Assembly: GCF_013377905.1 (NCBI RefSeq)
Contig: NZ_JABKAV010000001.1
Span: 147,254-211,253 of the forward strand
Length of the DNA: 64,000 bases
Direction: 5' to 3'
Origin: Hymenobacter terrestris
GTDB lineage: Bacteria > Bacteroidota > Bacteroidia > Cytophagales > Hymenobacteraceae
In this document: in pieces, positions 53,504-61,492 of the stretch
Layout of the letters: the number at the start of each line of letters is the position of its first letter
Numbering within the stretch: the stretch's first letter is position 1
Notes under the pieces: generated by a model
Told to the model about the DNA's origin: nothing
Databases searched by the model: none
Seen by the model: only the letters and a program-made list of their open reading frames with translations
Position numbers and translations under genes: made by a program

Positions 53504-54061
53504 TTAACCTTTAATCTGTAATTCCTTCACCAGCGCGCGCACAATGTCTTCGGGCTCCAGCATGCGGCCGGGGCCGCTCAGGCCGCTGGCCAGCTCGCCG
53601 GCCGGCGACTCCCACACCGTGTTGCCGTAGCTGCGCAGGCGCGCCAGATTGGCTTGGGTGGCCGGGTGCTGGTACATGTCGAGGTCCATGGCGGGGGCCA
53701 CAAACACGGGGCAGCGGGCCGAGAGGTACACAGCGTCGAGCAGCGTGTCGCAGAGGCCCAGGGCAAGGTGGGCCAGGGTATTGGCCGAGGCCGGGGCCAC
53801 CACCAGCGCATCGGCCCACAGGCCCAGCTCGACGTGGTTGTGCCACTCGCCGGCCCGCTCATCCTTGAGGAAGCCCTGCAGAACCGGATTCTTGGACAGC
53901 GTGGCCAGCGTGAGCGGCGTAACGAAAGCCGTGGCGGCGGGCGTCAGCACCACGCGCACTTCGGCCCCGGCCTTCACCAGCAGGCGTACCAGCGGCGCGG
54001 CTTTGTAGGCGGCAATACTGCCACTCACACCCAGCAGAATTTTTCGACCCTGTAACGACAT
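53504..54061 (-). CDS. coaC: Phosphopantothenoylcysteine decarboxylase (CoaC part of a split CoaBC)
   Basis: A 185-residue flavoprotein, the N-terminal half of CoaBC. It decarboxylates phosphopantothenoylcysteine to 4'-phosphopantetheine in coenzyme A synthesis. The FMN site is in ILLGVSGSIAAYKAAPLVR, the catalytic His in EWHNHVELGLWADALVVAPA and the conserved Cys/substrate region in APAMDLDMYQHPATQ. It ends LQIKG just where the fused enzyme would read on into the ligase domain. A hairpin at 54147-54196 lies between it and rpoZ, so partial transcription attenuation is possible. Confidence 0.92.
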   Translation of the reverse strand: MSLQGRKILLGVSGSIAAYKAAPLVRLLVKAGAEVRVVLTPAATAFVTPLTLATLSKNPVLQGFLKDERAGEWHNHVELGLWADALVVAPASANTLAHLALGLCDTLLDAVYLSARCPVFVAPAMDLDMYQHPATQANLARLRSYGNTVWESPAGELASGLSGPGRMLEPEDIVRALVKELQIKG

Positions 54062-54146
54062 ACGCGAAGTTAGGCGAAGCAGAAATTCGCCTGCGGATTT
54101 ACGGATTTAGGCTGGCCGGCAGTATGGCAACGCATTGCCCTACACG

Positions 54147-54196
54147 CCGCAGCCTCCCCGTCGCCCGGGTTGGTCCGGGTGGCGGGGAGGCTGCGG
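54147..54196 (-). terminator. GC-rich hairpin between rpoZ and coaC
   Basis: Arms 54147-54168 and 54175-54196 pair with two mismatches around a 6-base loop. There is no T-tract, so read-through to coaC is likely; it may set relative expression within the operon. Confidence 0.55.
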
Positions 54197-54214
54197 CCGA
54201 CCGGGAAGGCCAAC

Positions 54215-54547
54215 TTACGCGTTCTTCTCAGCTTCCTGCTCGGGCGTGCTGTGGTACACTTTGCCTTCCAGGAACTCTTCGATAGCCAGGTTGGTGGGCT
54301 TGGGCAGGCGCTCGTAGTGCTTGGAAATCTCGATTTGCTCGCGGTTTTCAAAGACCTCCTCCAGGTTGTCGACGGTAGTGGCAAACTCGGCCAGCTTGCC
54401 GTTCAGCTCCTCTTTCAGCTTGATGGAGAGCTGGTTGGCGCGCTTCGAGATAATAGCAATGCTCTCGTACACGTTGCCGGTTTCGGGGGTGAAGTCCGAC
54501 ATGTTACGCGTGACGATGGAAGCGGAAGTGTTGTTGGGCGTCTTCAT
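54215..54547 (-). CDS. rpoZ: RNA polymerase omega (Rpb6-like) subunit
   Basis: A 110-residue protein of the Rpb6/omega family in its Bacteroidota form, which stabilises the beta-prime subunit in RNA polymerase assembly. The core VYESIAIISKRANQLSIKLKEE holds the conserved YE..II..R pattern. The acidic C-terminus EFLEGKVYHSTPEQEAEKNA is typical. Its place between bamD and coaBC is the standard order in this phylum and supports the call. It starts 47 bases after the bamD stop. Confidence 0.88.
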   Translation of the reverse strand: MKTPNNTSASIVTRNMSDFTPETGNVYESIAIISKRANQLSIKLKEELNGKLAEFATTVDNLEEVFENREQIEISKHYERLPKPTNLAIEEFLEGKVYHSTPEQEAEKNA

Positions 54548-54593
54548 ATGGTGAGTTTTCGAGGTTCTTAGGTGATACCGGGCGCGAAAGCCC

Positions 54594-55421
54594 TTACTTA
54601 ACAGCAGCCGTGTCGGCCGCTTTCAGCTTGTCGGCGGCAACGCGGGCGTTGTCGTACATTTTCTCGGCGTCTTTCAGCTGCTTGCTCTGCGGAAAGGTGT
54701 CGATGAAGCTCTGGTAGAACGCCAGCGTTTCGTTATAGCGTTCCAGCTGTTTCTCCGCCACCGATTCGGTAGCCAGGTCGAACTGGGCGCTGAGCTTAAG
54801 GAAAGCGGCTTGCTCGCCGTAAGCCGAAGCTGGGTACTGCTGCTGGAAGTTGGTTAGAGCCGTAACGGCCGACTGGTAATAGCGCAGGTCGTAGTAGAGC
54901 TTGGCCGAGAGAAACGCTTTATTCTCCAGCTTCTTCTGCAACTCCTGCGACATTCCCTCCACCTCCGTCCGGAACTTGCTTTCGGGGTAGCGGTTCAGAA
55001 ACTCCTGAATTACTTCCAGAGCCGTGTACGTATTCGTCTGGTCGAGTTGGAACTCGGGCGAATCCTTGAACAGCGACTTCGCGTGCATGAAGTACGCCTC
55101 CTGGGCAAAATCCGAGTTCGGATAGGTGTCGTGGAAAGTCTTGAAATAGTAGGCTGCCAGCGTGTAGTTGCGCTGGCGGTAGTTGGTGTTGGCAAAGTAA
55201 AACTGGGCCTTTTCAGCTTCGGGGCGGCCCCTGAGCAGCGGAATCAGCTCTTCGAGCAGCGTACCGGCTTTAAAGAAGTCCTCCTTTTCGTAGTACTGGA
55301 TGGCGGCTTCGTACTTCTTGTTCACGTCGGTGCTCTTGAGCAGCTTCTGGTAGCCGGAGCAGGAGCCCAACAGCAGCGTGCTGAGGAGCAGAACAAAAAA
55401 AGCAGGACGGAATGACAGCAT
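54594..55421 (-). CDS. bamD: Outer-membrane protein assembly factor BamD
   Basis: A 275-residue lipoprotein of the BAM complex, which inserts beta-barrels in the outer membrane. Lipobox LSTLLLGSCSGYQ with the lipidated Cys at about residue 21; five TPR-like units follow, for example YEKEDFFKAGTLLEELIPLL, ANTNYRQRNYTLAAYYFKTF and FQQQYPASAYGEQAAFLKLS. Length and context (ostA-like gene upstream, rpoZ downstream) support the call. A TACCTTTGC box ends 7 bases before the ATG. Confidence 0.93.
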   Translation of the reverse strand: MLSFRPAFFVLLLSTLLLGSCSGYQKLLKSTDVNKKYEAAIQYYEKEDFFKAGTLLEELIPLLRGRPEAEKAQFYFANTNYRQRNYTLAAYYFKTFHDTYPNSDFAQEAYFMHAKSLFKDSPEFQLDQTNTYTALEVIQEFLNRYPESKFRTEVEGMSQELQKKLENKAFLSAKLYYDLRYYQSAVTALTNFQQQYPASAYGEQAAFLKLSAQFDLATESVAEKQLERYNETLAFYQSFIDTFPQSKQLKDAEKMYDNARVAADKLKAADTAAVK

Positions 55422-55428
55422 AAGGGCG

Positions 55429-55436
55429 CAAAGGTA
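55429..55436 (-). promoter_or_regulatory. TAnnTTTG -7 element of bamD
   Basis: TACCTTTG on the minus strand, 8-15 bases upstream of the ATG at 55421. The bamD transcript is probably leaderless or has a leader of a few bases. Confidence 0.55.
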
Positions 55437-55471
55437 CGAATAATCAGTTGTGAGTTGCCAGTTGCTAAGAA

Positions 55472-55573
55472 GAACGTCATTCAGAGCGCAGCGAAGAATC
55501 TCGCGTTAATTTCTCGCCCGTTTGACGTTCATTTGTTGCGAGCGAGATTCTTCGCTGCGCTCTGAATGACGTT
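55472..55573. repeat. Palindromic repeat, family A
   Basis: Arms of 32 bases (55472-55503 or 55504 with 55542-55573) pair perfectly over a loop of about 38 bases. It lies 7 bases after the stop of the ostA-like gene (55580) and before the bamD promoter, in the position of a terminator between them. Confidence 0.85.
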
Positions 55574-55579
55574 TATTGG

Positions 55580-57211
55580 TTACCGTTTCACCGGCGCTTT
55601 ACCCTTAGATTTAGTCGGCGGCTTTCGGGCAGAAGCAGGCTTCTTTTTAGGCTTTAGCTTTACAGGAAGGGCGAAGTGCTTGCCCAACGTCTGGCGGCGG
55701 GTGGGCCGGTCGTCGGGTCGCCACCGGAAATCCTTAAGCTTGGCCTCATCAGGTTTGAGCTCGTTGGGCGGGATGAACTTGGCTTCGGGGTTGGTGATGA
55801 AACTGATGGTTTGCAGCTCGTCGTCGGCGAAGCGCAGGGCCATGGTGGCCGAGAGCGACTTGTTGACGCCCGAGACGGCCGTGTCGCCCTCAAGAGCATA
55901 GTATAGGCTCTCGGCGTTGCCAACCACGTCAATTTTTTTTATGGCCTTCTCCCCGAAGTAGGCCACCATGGTACGGCCTTTCACTTGGTTGTAGTTGCCA
56001 ATGGTATCGAGGCCGATGCTGAACGCGTGGCCGTAGAGCCGCATCTGGTCGATTTTGCCCCGGCGCTGCCGGATTTCCATTGAGTCGGCCGTCAGCTGGT
56101 TTTTCTTGGTCCACAGCACCGGGTCGTGGCTGAGGTAGATGATGGAATCCTGGCGGTCGTAGGTCAGCGAGTCGGCCCGGCCCTGCAAATCGGAGCGGAA
56201 AATCCGAGCCTTTTTATAAGCGTAAATCACGGAGCCCTTGTTCAGCGGCGGCTTTCCTTCGATGCTAACCAGTGTATCGGCCGTGAGGTAGAGGGTGTCT
56301 TTGCCCGAAATGTTGCGCATCACGGGGCGGCTGCCGTACACCTTGGCGCGGCCCTGGGCCCGCCAATAGCGCCCTACATCACCCCGGATTTCGAGGTTAT
56401 CTTTCTTAGAAATCATTGACACCCGGCCCGTCGCCACGCCGTACGCGGTCAGCTCGTTGTAAAACAACTTGTCGCCACCGAGCAGATATTCCGGCGTTTC
56501 TATTTTAGCGTTGCGGCCGAAGTTGGCCTCTTTAGTGGCGGTATTATAGGTGCCGTTTTCGGCATACAGGTTTTTGTCTTTGCCCGTAATGCGCGTGGGG
56601 CCGAAGAAATAGGCCACTTTGCTGACGGTGTTGTACTGCAGCGTATCGGTAGTGATAACGTTTTCGGGCGTTACCAGCTTCACGTTGCGCTTGAAGCTGA
56701 ACACTTTGCTGACGGTGTTATAATAGCCAAACTGGCTGTCGAGCGTGTTTTTAGGGTCTTGGAGGTGGCCGCCGGTACTGTAGTAGGCCAGGTTGTTGGC
56801 CAGGTCGTAGTCGAGCAGTTGGGTGGTGAGGGTCATGCGCGGGTCGCGCAGCGTTACGTTGCCCACCATGCGGGCCTTGCGGGTGTCGCCGTCGTAGGTG
56901 CCGCGGTTGCCGGTTATCGTGATGGTATCGTTCTGGATAATGCGCACGTTGCTGAACGCCTCAATGGCGTTGCGCTCCAGGTATTGGTACATCGAGTCGG
57001 CGTAGAGCAGTGTGGTGCCCTGGCGTAGGCTCACGTTGCCCAGCAGCTTGCGGATTTCGACGCCATTAAAGGTGCCTCCCTCCAGCGAGTTGGCCGAAAT
57101 CAGCTCAATAGGCTGGCCGCTACCAGGCTTGGCGGCGGGCCGGGCCTGCGACCACCCCAGCAGCGGCAGCACCAGCAGTAAAACAAGAAAAACAGACTTA
57201 GACAGCGACAT
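55580..57211 (-). CDS. OstA-like (LptA/LptD N-terminal fold) envelope protein
   Basis: A 543-residue exported protein with a signal peptide (about 1-20, FLVLLLVLPLLGWSQ). It consists of OstA/LptA beta-jellyroll repeats, e.g. FNGVEIRKLLGNVSLRQG, VRIIQNDTITITGNRGTY, VTPENVITTDTLQYNTVSK and YLLGGDKLFYNELTAYGVATG. The C-terminal 40 residues are Lys/Arg/Pro rich. Related proteins form the periplasmic bridge that carries lipopolysaccharide outward, so a role in LPS transport is likely but not shown. A TACCTTTG box lies 9-16 bases upstream of the ATG at 57211. Confidence 0.88.
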   Translation of the reverse strand: MSLSKSVFLVLLLVLPLLGWSQARPAAKPGSGQPIELISANSLEGGTFNGVEIRKLLGNVSLRQGTTLLYADSMYQYLERNAIEAFSNVRIIQNDTITITGNRGTYDGDTRKARMVGNVTLRDPRMTLTTQLLDYDLANNLAYYSTGGHLQDPKNTLDSQFGYYNTVSKVFSFKRNVKLVTPENVITTDTLQYNTVSKVAYFFGPTRITGKDKNLYAENGTYNTATKEANFGRNAKIETPEYLLGGDKLFYNELTAYGVATGRVSMISKKDNLEIRGDVGRYWRAQGRAKVYGSRPVMRNISGKDTLYLTADTLVSIEGKPPLNKGSVIYAYKKARIFRSDLQGRADSLTYDRQDSIIYLSHDPVLWTKKNQLTADSMEIRQRRGKIDQMRLYGHAFSIGLDTIGNYNQVKGRTMVAYFGEKAIKKIDVVGNAESLYYALEGDTAVSGVNKSLSATMALRFADDELQTISFITNPEAKFIPPNELKPDEAKLKDFRWRPDDRPTRRQTLGKHFALPVKLKPKKKPASARKPPTKSKGKAPVKR

Positions 57212-57219
57212 TTCGGCGC

Positions 57220-57227
57220 AAAGGTAG
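57220..57227 (-). promoter_or_regulatory. TAnnTTTG -7 element of the ostA-like gene
   Basis: TACCTTTG on the minus strand, 9-16 bases before the ATG at 57211, in the same arrangement as bamD. Confidence 0.5.
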
Positions 57228-57279
57228 GCAAGCAGGGTGGCTAACGTGTTTCTTTGCGGAATATTGGCTGAAGAACGAT

Positions 57280-57396
57280 GCAGGGGCGGGGGGGGGCCCC
57301 CCCCCCCCCCCCCCCGCCGTTAACCCCCCCCGGAGGACCTTTTCCTGTGGGGGGGGCGGGAGGGGGGGGCGGGAACCCCCCCCGCCCCCACGTCGT
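57280..57396. repeat. GC-rich repeat copy with long G and C homopolymers (possible assembly artefact)
   Basis: Ends GCAGGGGCGGGG (57281) and CCCGCCCCCAC resemble the GC-rich repeat family, but the interior is mostly G and C runs (for example about 21 C from 57297 on, and 8-9 G at 57362-57369). The remainder of the 307-base gap (57212-57518) holds the ostA-like promoter and no gene. Confidence 0.55.
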
Positions 57397-57518
57397 GCAT
57401 TTTGAGCAGCGTTGACATCAACGGCTAAACATAGCACGGGTTTTCGCGTCTAGCATAGAGCCACCGCGGGGGCAGTCCTACTCGCGGCGGTGGTACCGTT
57501 CTTTTTCTCCTCCTTGCT

Positions 57519-58688
57519 ATGATGCGTCAACTACTCCTGTTAACGGGCTTGCTGCTCACATTCGCGCCGTCGGCCCGCGCCCAACAAACCATTACCGGCT
57601 CCATCCGCTTCGAAGGCACCGTGCGCGACTACCGCCTCTATGTGCCCCGGGCCTACGATAGCACCAAGGCCGTCCCGCTGCTACTCAACCTGCACGGTTT
57701 CGGATCCAACAACGTGGAGCAGGAGCAGTACGGCGACTTCCGCGCCATTGCCGACACGGCCAATTTCCTCGTCGTGCACCCCAACGGCACCGTCGGCTCC
57801 AACGGCCAGCGCTTCTGGAATACCTTCCTGCCCTACGCTGCCGGTGGGCCCGATGATGTAGGCTTTCTGAGTGCCCTGATCGACTCCATCAGTGCCAGTT
57901 ACCGTGTAAACCAGCAGCGCCTGTACAGCACCGGCATGAGCAACGGCGGCTTCATGAGCTACGAGCTGGCCTGCCGGCTCAACAGCCGTATTGCCGCCAT
58001 TGCCTCGGTAACGGGTAGCATGATTAGCAGCCACCTCGACGCCTGCGCCCCCGTGCGGGCCGTGCCGGTACTGGAAATCCACGGTACCGCCGATGGCACC
58101 GTACCCTACCAGGGCAACGGCCTGTTCGTGCCCATCCCCGAGCTGGTGGCGGCCTGGGCTCAGCGCAACGGCTGCAACCCCACGCCCGTCATCACGCCAA
58201 TACCCGACATCAACACCACCGATGGCAGCACGGCCGAGCGGCAGGTGTTCAGCGGCGGGCGCAACGGCAGCGTGGTCGAGCATTACCGCATTATCGGGGG
58301 CGGCCACACCTGGCCGGGTGCTCCTATAAATATCGGCGTAACCAACCGCGACATTAATGCCAGCCAGGTGATATGGCGTTTTCTGCGCCGCTATCAGCTC
58401 AGCGGGCTGGTCACGTCTACAACGGCCCGGTTCAATTCGGCTGAGCTGCTGGTATCCCCCAATCCGACGCGCGGCCAGGTAAGCGTCCGCTCGACGCTGG
58501 GGGCGCTGCAGGCCAGCCAGGTGCGCGTTTCCGACGCGGCGGGCCGCACCGTGCCCGCCACCTTCCGCCGTGGCCCCGATGGCAGTCTGCTGCTCTCCAC
58601 CGCTGGTTGGGCCGCCGGCAGCTACTGGCTGCAGGCCGAAGTGAAAGGCCGGTTATTATACCGGCAACTACTGAAAACGGCGGAGTGA
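57519..58688 (+). CDS. Secreted PHB-depolymerase-type esterase with T9SS sorting domain
   Basis: A 389-residue exported esterase. Signal peptide about 1-22 (LLLTGLLLTFAPSARAQ). The alpha/beta hydrolase part (about 25-295) is of the LpqC/poly(3-hydroxybutyrate) depolymerase group: oxyanion region LLLNLHGFGSN, nucleophile Ser141 in GMSNGGFMSYELA, acid in LEIHGTADGTVPYQG and His in GGGHTWPG. The C-terminal 80 residues form a T9SS type A sorting domain (LLVSPNPTRGQVSV, ending LLYRQLLKTAE). Likely substrates are feruloyl esters, polyesters or related polymers. The neighbouring ATG at 57522 is an alternative start. Confidence 0.9.
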   Translation: MMRQLLLLTGLLLTFAPSARAQQTITGSIRFEGTVRDYRLYVPRAYDSTKAVPLLLNLHGFGSNNVEQEQYGDFRAIADTANFLVVHPNGTVGSNGQRFWNTFLPYAAGGPDDVGFLSALIDSISASYRVNQQRLYSTGMSNGGFMSYELACRLNSRIAAIASVTGSMISSHLDACAPVRAVPVLEIHGTADGTVPYQGNGLFVPIPELVAAWAQRNGCNPTPVITPIPDINTTDGSTAERQVFSGGRNGSVVEHYRIIGGGHTWPGAPINIGVTNRDINASQVIWRFLRRYQLSGLVTSTTARFNSAELLVSPNPTRGQVSVRSTLGALQASQVRVSDAAGRTVPATFRRGPDGSLLLSTAGWAAGSYWLQAEVKGRLLYRQLLKTAE

Positions 58689-58717
58689 AGCCGGGTACTG
58701 GTGATTGGAATGAAACC

Positions 58718-58818
58718 AGAACGTCATGCGGAGCTTGCCGAAGCATCTCTACCGCTTTGTTGGATTACTACCGTAACGAATCGGTAGAGATGCTTCGGCA
58801 AGCTCCGCATGACGTTCT
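58718..58818. repeat. Palindromic repeat, family B (GAACGTCATGCGGAGC)
   Basis: Arms 58718-58754 and 58782-58818 are perfectly complementary over 37 bp, loop 27 bases. It lies 30 bases after the esterase stop and before the HipA-like gene on the same strand, so it may end the esterase message. Confidence 0.88.
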
Positions 58819-58904
58819 TTGTAACAGCAAACCAAGCCCATCAAATCCTTGCGCCAGCCAGAGCCCCGTCCATAAAATTCTGACTGTTCCCTTCCCAACT
58901 ACTT

Positions 58905-59690
58905 ATGTCCGACCTATCCCTGCGCACTGTGGAGGTGACGCGCTACATAATTCCGCTGCGCGAAGGTGGCTCGCTGCCCGCGCTGGTGGAGGCCGACGAT
59001 AACTTCATGTACGTGCTCAAGTTCCGGGGCGCGGGGCAGGGGCTGAAGGCTCTCATTGCCGAATTGGTGGTGGGCGAGCTGGCCCGGCAGTTGGGTTTGC
59101 GCATGCCCGAGCTGGTGTTCGTTGAGCTGAACGAAGCCTTCGGCCGCACCGAGCCCGACGAGGAAATCCAGGACTTGCTGCGCTTCAGCACCGGCCTCAA
59201 CCTGGGCCTGCACTTTCTGTCCGGGGCTGGCACCTTCGACCCGCTGCTGCTCGATATAGAGCCCCGACTGGCCTCGCTCATCGTGTGGCTCGACTGCCTG
59301 ACGCTGAATGTAGACCGCACCGCCCGCAACACCAACCTGCTCATGTGGCACCGTGAACTGTGGCTCATCGACCACGGCGCGGCCCTGTACGTGCACCACG
59401 CCGGCGCCGGCTGGGCGGCACCTAAGCCGCGGCCATTCTCGCAGGTAAAGGACCACGTGCTGCTGCCCCAGGCTACCGAGTTGCCCTGGGCCGATACCGA
59501 AGGCCGCGCCCGCCTCACGCCCGCCGTTATCGAAGCCATTGTGGCCCTGGTGCCCGACGACTGGCTGCAGGAGCCCGACGTGAGCCCCGACGAGCAGCGC
59601 GCCCAATACGTACAGTTCCTGACGGCCCGCCTGGCCGATTCTGCCACCTTCGTTGCCGAAGCTGAAGCCGCCCGCCATGCACTTGTTTGA
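58905..59690 (+). CDS. HipA-like kinase domain protein
   Basis: A 261-residue single-domain protein of the HipA-like kinase group. The ATP-binding part (about 20-110) shows NFMYVLKFRGAGQGLKALIAE, where Lys in VLKF is the likely ATP-contacting residue. The catalytic region has LDCLTLNVDRTARNTNLL with the candidate catalytic Asp in VDRTARN and the metal-binding Asp in LWLIDHGAALY. It lacks the N-terminal domain of E. coli HipA and the partner gene is not a HipB-type repressor. Instead a DUF3037 gene overlaps its end by 14 bases. The kinase/DUF3037 pairing recurs in other genomes; its function is unknown. Confidence 0.85.
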   Translation: MSDLSLRTVEVTRYIIPLREGGSLPALVEADDNFMYVLKFRGAGQGLKALIAELVVGELARQLGLRMPELVFVELNEAFGRTEPDEEIQDLLRFSTGLNLGLHFLSGAGTFDPLLLDIEPRLASLIVWLDCLTLNVDRTARNTNLLMWHRELWLIDHGAALYVHHAGAGWAAPKPRPFSQVKDHVLLPQATELPWADTEGRARLTPAVIEAIVALVPDDWLQEPDVSPDEQRAQYVQFLTARLADSATFVAEAEAARHALV

Positions 59691-60060
59691 GTATGCCGTG
59701 CTGCGGGTGGTGCCCCGCGTGGAGCGCGAAGAATTTATAAACGTGGGCGTGATTCTGTACTGCGCCTCTCAGGGTTTCCTGGAAACCCGCTGCCAGTTGC
59801 CCGAAGCGCGGCTGCAGGTCTTTACCGGCCCGACTCACGAGCTCGATTTCGACGACCTGCGGGCCCGGCTGCGGGCCTTCGAGCGCATTTGTGCCGGCCG
59901 GCGCGAGGGCGGGCCCATCGGGCAATTCGCCGTGGCCTCCCGCTTCCGCTGGCTCACGGCCACCCGCAGTACCATCATCCAAACCTCGCCCGTACACCCC
60001 GGCCTCTGCCACGACCCAGCCGCCACGCTCGAACAGCTCTACCGGCAGCTGGTGCTGTGA
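59677..60060 (+). CDS. DUF3037 protein, partner of the HipA-like kinase
   Basis: A 127-residue protein. It starts with FEYAVLRVVPRVEREEFINV followed by GVILYC, the DUF3037 signature, and ends in a helical tail (TLEQLYRQLVL). Its ATG at 59677 lies inside the end of the kinase gene (14-base overlap), so the two are translationally coupled. The open frame begins further upstream at a TTG, but the ATG start matches the family N-terminus. DUF3037 proteins have no known activity. A substrate, regulator or antitoxin role for the kinase is possible but not supported by sequence. Confidence 0.87.
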   Translation: MHLFEYAVLRVVPRVEREEFINVGVILYCASQGFLETRCQLPEARLQVFTGPTHELDFDDLRARLRAFERICAGRREGGPIGQFAVASRFRWLTATRSTIIQTSPVHPGLCHDPAATLEQLYRQLVL

Positions 60061-60070
60061 TTTTTACTCT

Positions 60071-60131
60071 CAAAAATGCGCTAGCCCCGCCGCTATCTGC
60101 TATGGATAACGGCGGGGCTAGCGCGTTTTTG
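60071..60131. terminator. Bidirectional hairpin terminator
   Basis: Arms 60071-60092 and 60110-60131 pair over 22 bp with one mismatch, bordered by A and T runs. It separates the DUF3037 gene from the convergent gene ending at 60153. Confidence 0.85.
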
Positions 60132-60152
60132 AAGCTAAATGCGTGGTGTAGG

Positions 60153-60716
60153 CTAGGCTGAAATTATAGGAGCCAGCTGCTGGAGCATCCGTAGCAACAT
60201 CCCATACAGCTCCCGCAGCCGTTCCGGCTCTACCACGGCCCGCTCCAGATGGAAGGTGAGCAGCAGCGGCGCATCAGCCGCATCCGAGTCGGGGGCCAGC
60301 GTGAAACGGGCCGCAGGGTGGCGCATCAGCGTCTGGTGCACAGCCGGGTCAGCCAGCAGCCGGCGCAGGGTGTTGGGGTCGTTGGTGCTGATGATGAACG
60401 TCTGGTCCAGCTCGGCATAGCCCAGTTCCACGTCTTCCAGACCCAATAGCTTGCCGATTTCGTGTACCCAATCCTGCTCGTGCAGGGCGAAGCGCAGGGC
60501 CGGCTGGCCGGGCACTACGGCCCGGAGGGTGGTCAGCTCGTAGCCGCCTTCGAAGCCGCCGCCCAAATCAATATCCAGTTCCAGTCGCACGCGGTAGGGC
60601 GGCTGAATGAGGTCGGCGCGGTAATCGAACAAATCGGGCTGGCGGGCCATATCAGCGGCTACCTGCGCCCAAAGAGCCGGCTCGGAGTCGGCGGTAAACG
60701 TGCGGATCGTATCCAT
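60153..60716 (-). CDS. Conserved-looking cytoplasmic protein of unknown function
   Basis: A 187-residue soluble protein with no signal peptide or membrane segment. I do not recognise a family. It opens with MDTIRTFTADSEPALWAQVA, contains the mixed alpha/beta stretch QTFIISTNDPNTLRRLLADP and ends in a helix LRELYGMLLRMLQQLAPI. Strong third-position GC as in its neighbours supports coding. It points toward the HipA/DUF3037 pair but is on the other strand, with a terminator between. Confidence 0.72.
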   Translation of the reverse strand: MDTIRTFTADSEPALWAQVAADMARQPDLFDYRADLIQPPYRVRLELDIDLGGGFEGGYELTTLRAVVPGQPALRFALHEQDWVHEIGKLLGLEDVELGYAELDQTFIISTNDPNTLRRLLADPAVHQTLMRHPAARFTLAPDSDAADAPLLLTFHLERAVVEPERLRELYGMLLRMLQQLAPIISA

Positions 60717-60796
60717 AAGCAGAAGTCAGGCAGAGAGTGGAGAGGGCCTGTTCTTCCTACTCTGCAGCCAGCGCAATGGTTGTACCCGGTCGTTGG

Positions 60797-61492
60797 CTAC
60801 AGGTGTAAGCCCAGCCGAAATCCCACCGGCAGGTAAGCGCCCGCGTGGCCGTAGTCGCTGCTCGTAGTGGCAAACTGCGGGCTGGGCGTGGTAGTTCGGG
60901 AAGTGGCCTGCCGCAGCCCCAGACCCATAAAGATATCCAGAAAGAAAGGGGAGCCGGGTGCTTCAAGCTGGTGGCCGACTACCAGCGTTGCCCCGTACCG
61001 GTCAATGGTTTCGGTTTGGTTGCGGAGGCCGTACTGGTAGTAGTAAAGGCCATCCGCAGCCAGTTCTGGTTGCCAGCCCGGGGCCTGAAAATCAAGGCGG
61101 AAATGCTGGTAATTTAATCCGTAGGCTAGGTAAGTGCCCGCCAGCGGGGTAGGCTGGGCACCAAGGTAGAAGCGGTGTTGCGCCGCCAGCCCGAAGCCCC
61201 GCACCCGGTCGGCATTGCCCTCGTGGCGGTCCGAGGTCAGCTCGCCTACCAGGCCCCGGTAAAGTTGCGGCGTGAGCACCACTGTCTGCCGGCCGCCGAG
61301 TCCGCCCAGGCTTCTTTCCAGGCTGAAGTGGTAGCCGCTGGCCAGCAGCGGCAGCCAATCGACGGACAGCCCCCAGGTGCGCCGGGGAGCATCGGAAAGC
61401 GGCGAGCCTGGCTGCTCAGCTGCACCCGACTGGCCTCGCGCCTGCGCCAGCAGCCCCAGGCTTAGCACCCCTACCCCGAGCAATCGTTTCAT
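60797..61492 (-). CDS. Predicted outer-membrane or periplasmic barrel protein, third gene of the LVIVD operon
   Basis: A 231-residue exported protein with a signal peptide (1-20, GVLSLGLLAQARGQ). The mature part has strand-like segments typical of small barrels (LAAQHRFYLGAQPTPLAGTY, YLAYGLNYQHFRLDFQA, DGLYYYQYGLRNQTE, FFLDIFMGLGLRQ) and ends VGFRLGLHL with an aromatic-poor C-terminus. The ATG at 61492 overlaps the stop of the preceding gene (ATGA, 4 bases), so translation is coupled. The open frame continues upstream through the LVIVD gene's antisense; that part is not real. Function unknown. Confidence 0.75.
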   Translation of the reverse strand: MKRLLGVGVLSLGLLAQARGQSGAAEQPGSPLSDAPRRTWGLSVDWLPLLASGYHFSLERSLGGLGGRQTVVLTPQLYRGLVGELTSDRHEGNADRVRGFGLAAQHRFYLGAQPTPLAGTYLAYGLNYQHFRLDFQAPGWQPELAADGLYYYQYGLRNQTETIDRYGATLVVGHQLEAPGSPFFLDIFMGLGLRQATSRTTTPSPQFATTSSDYGHAGAYLPVGFRLGLHL

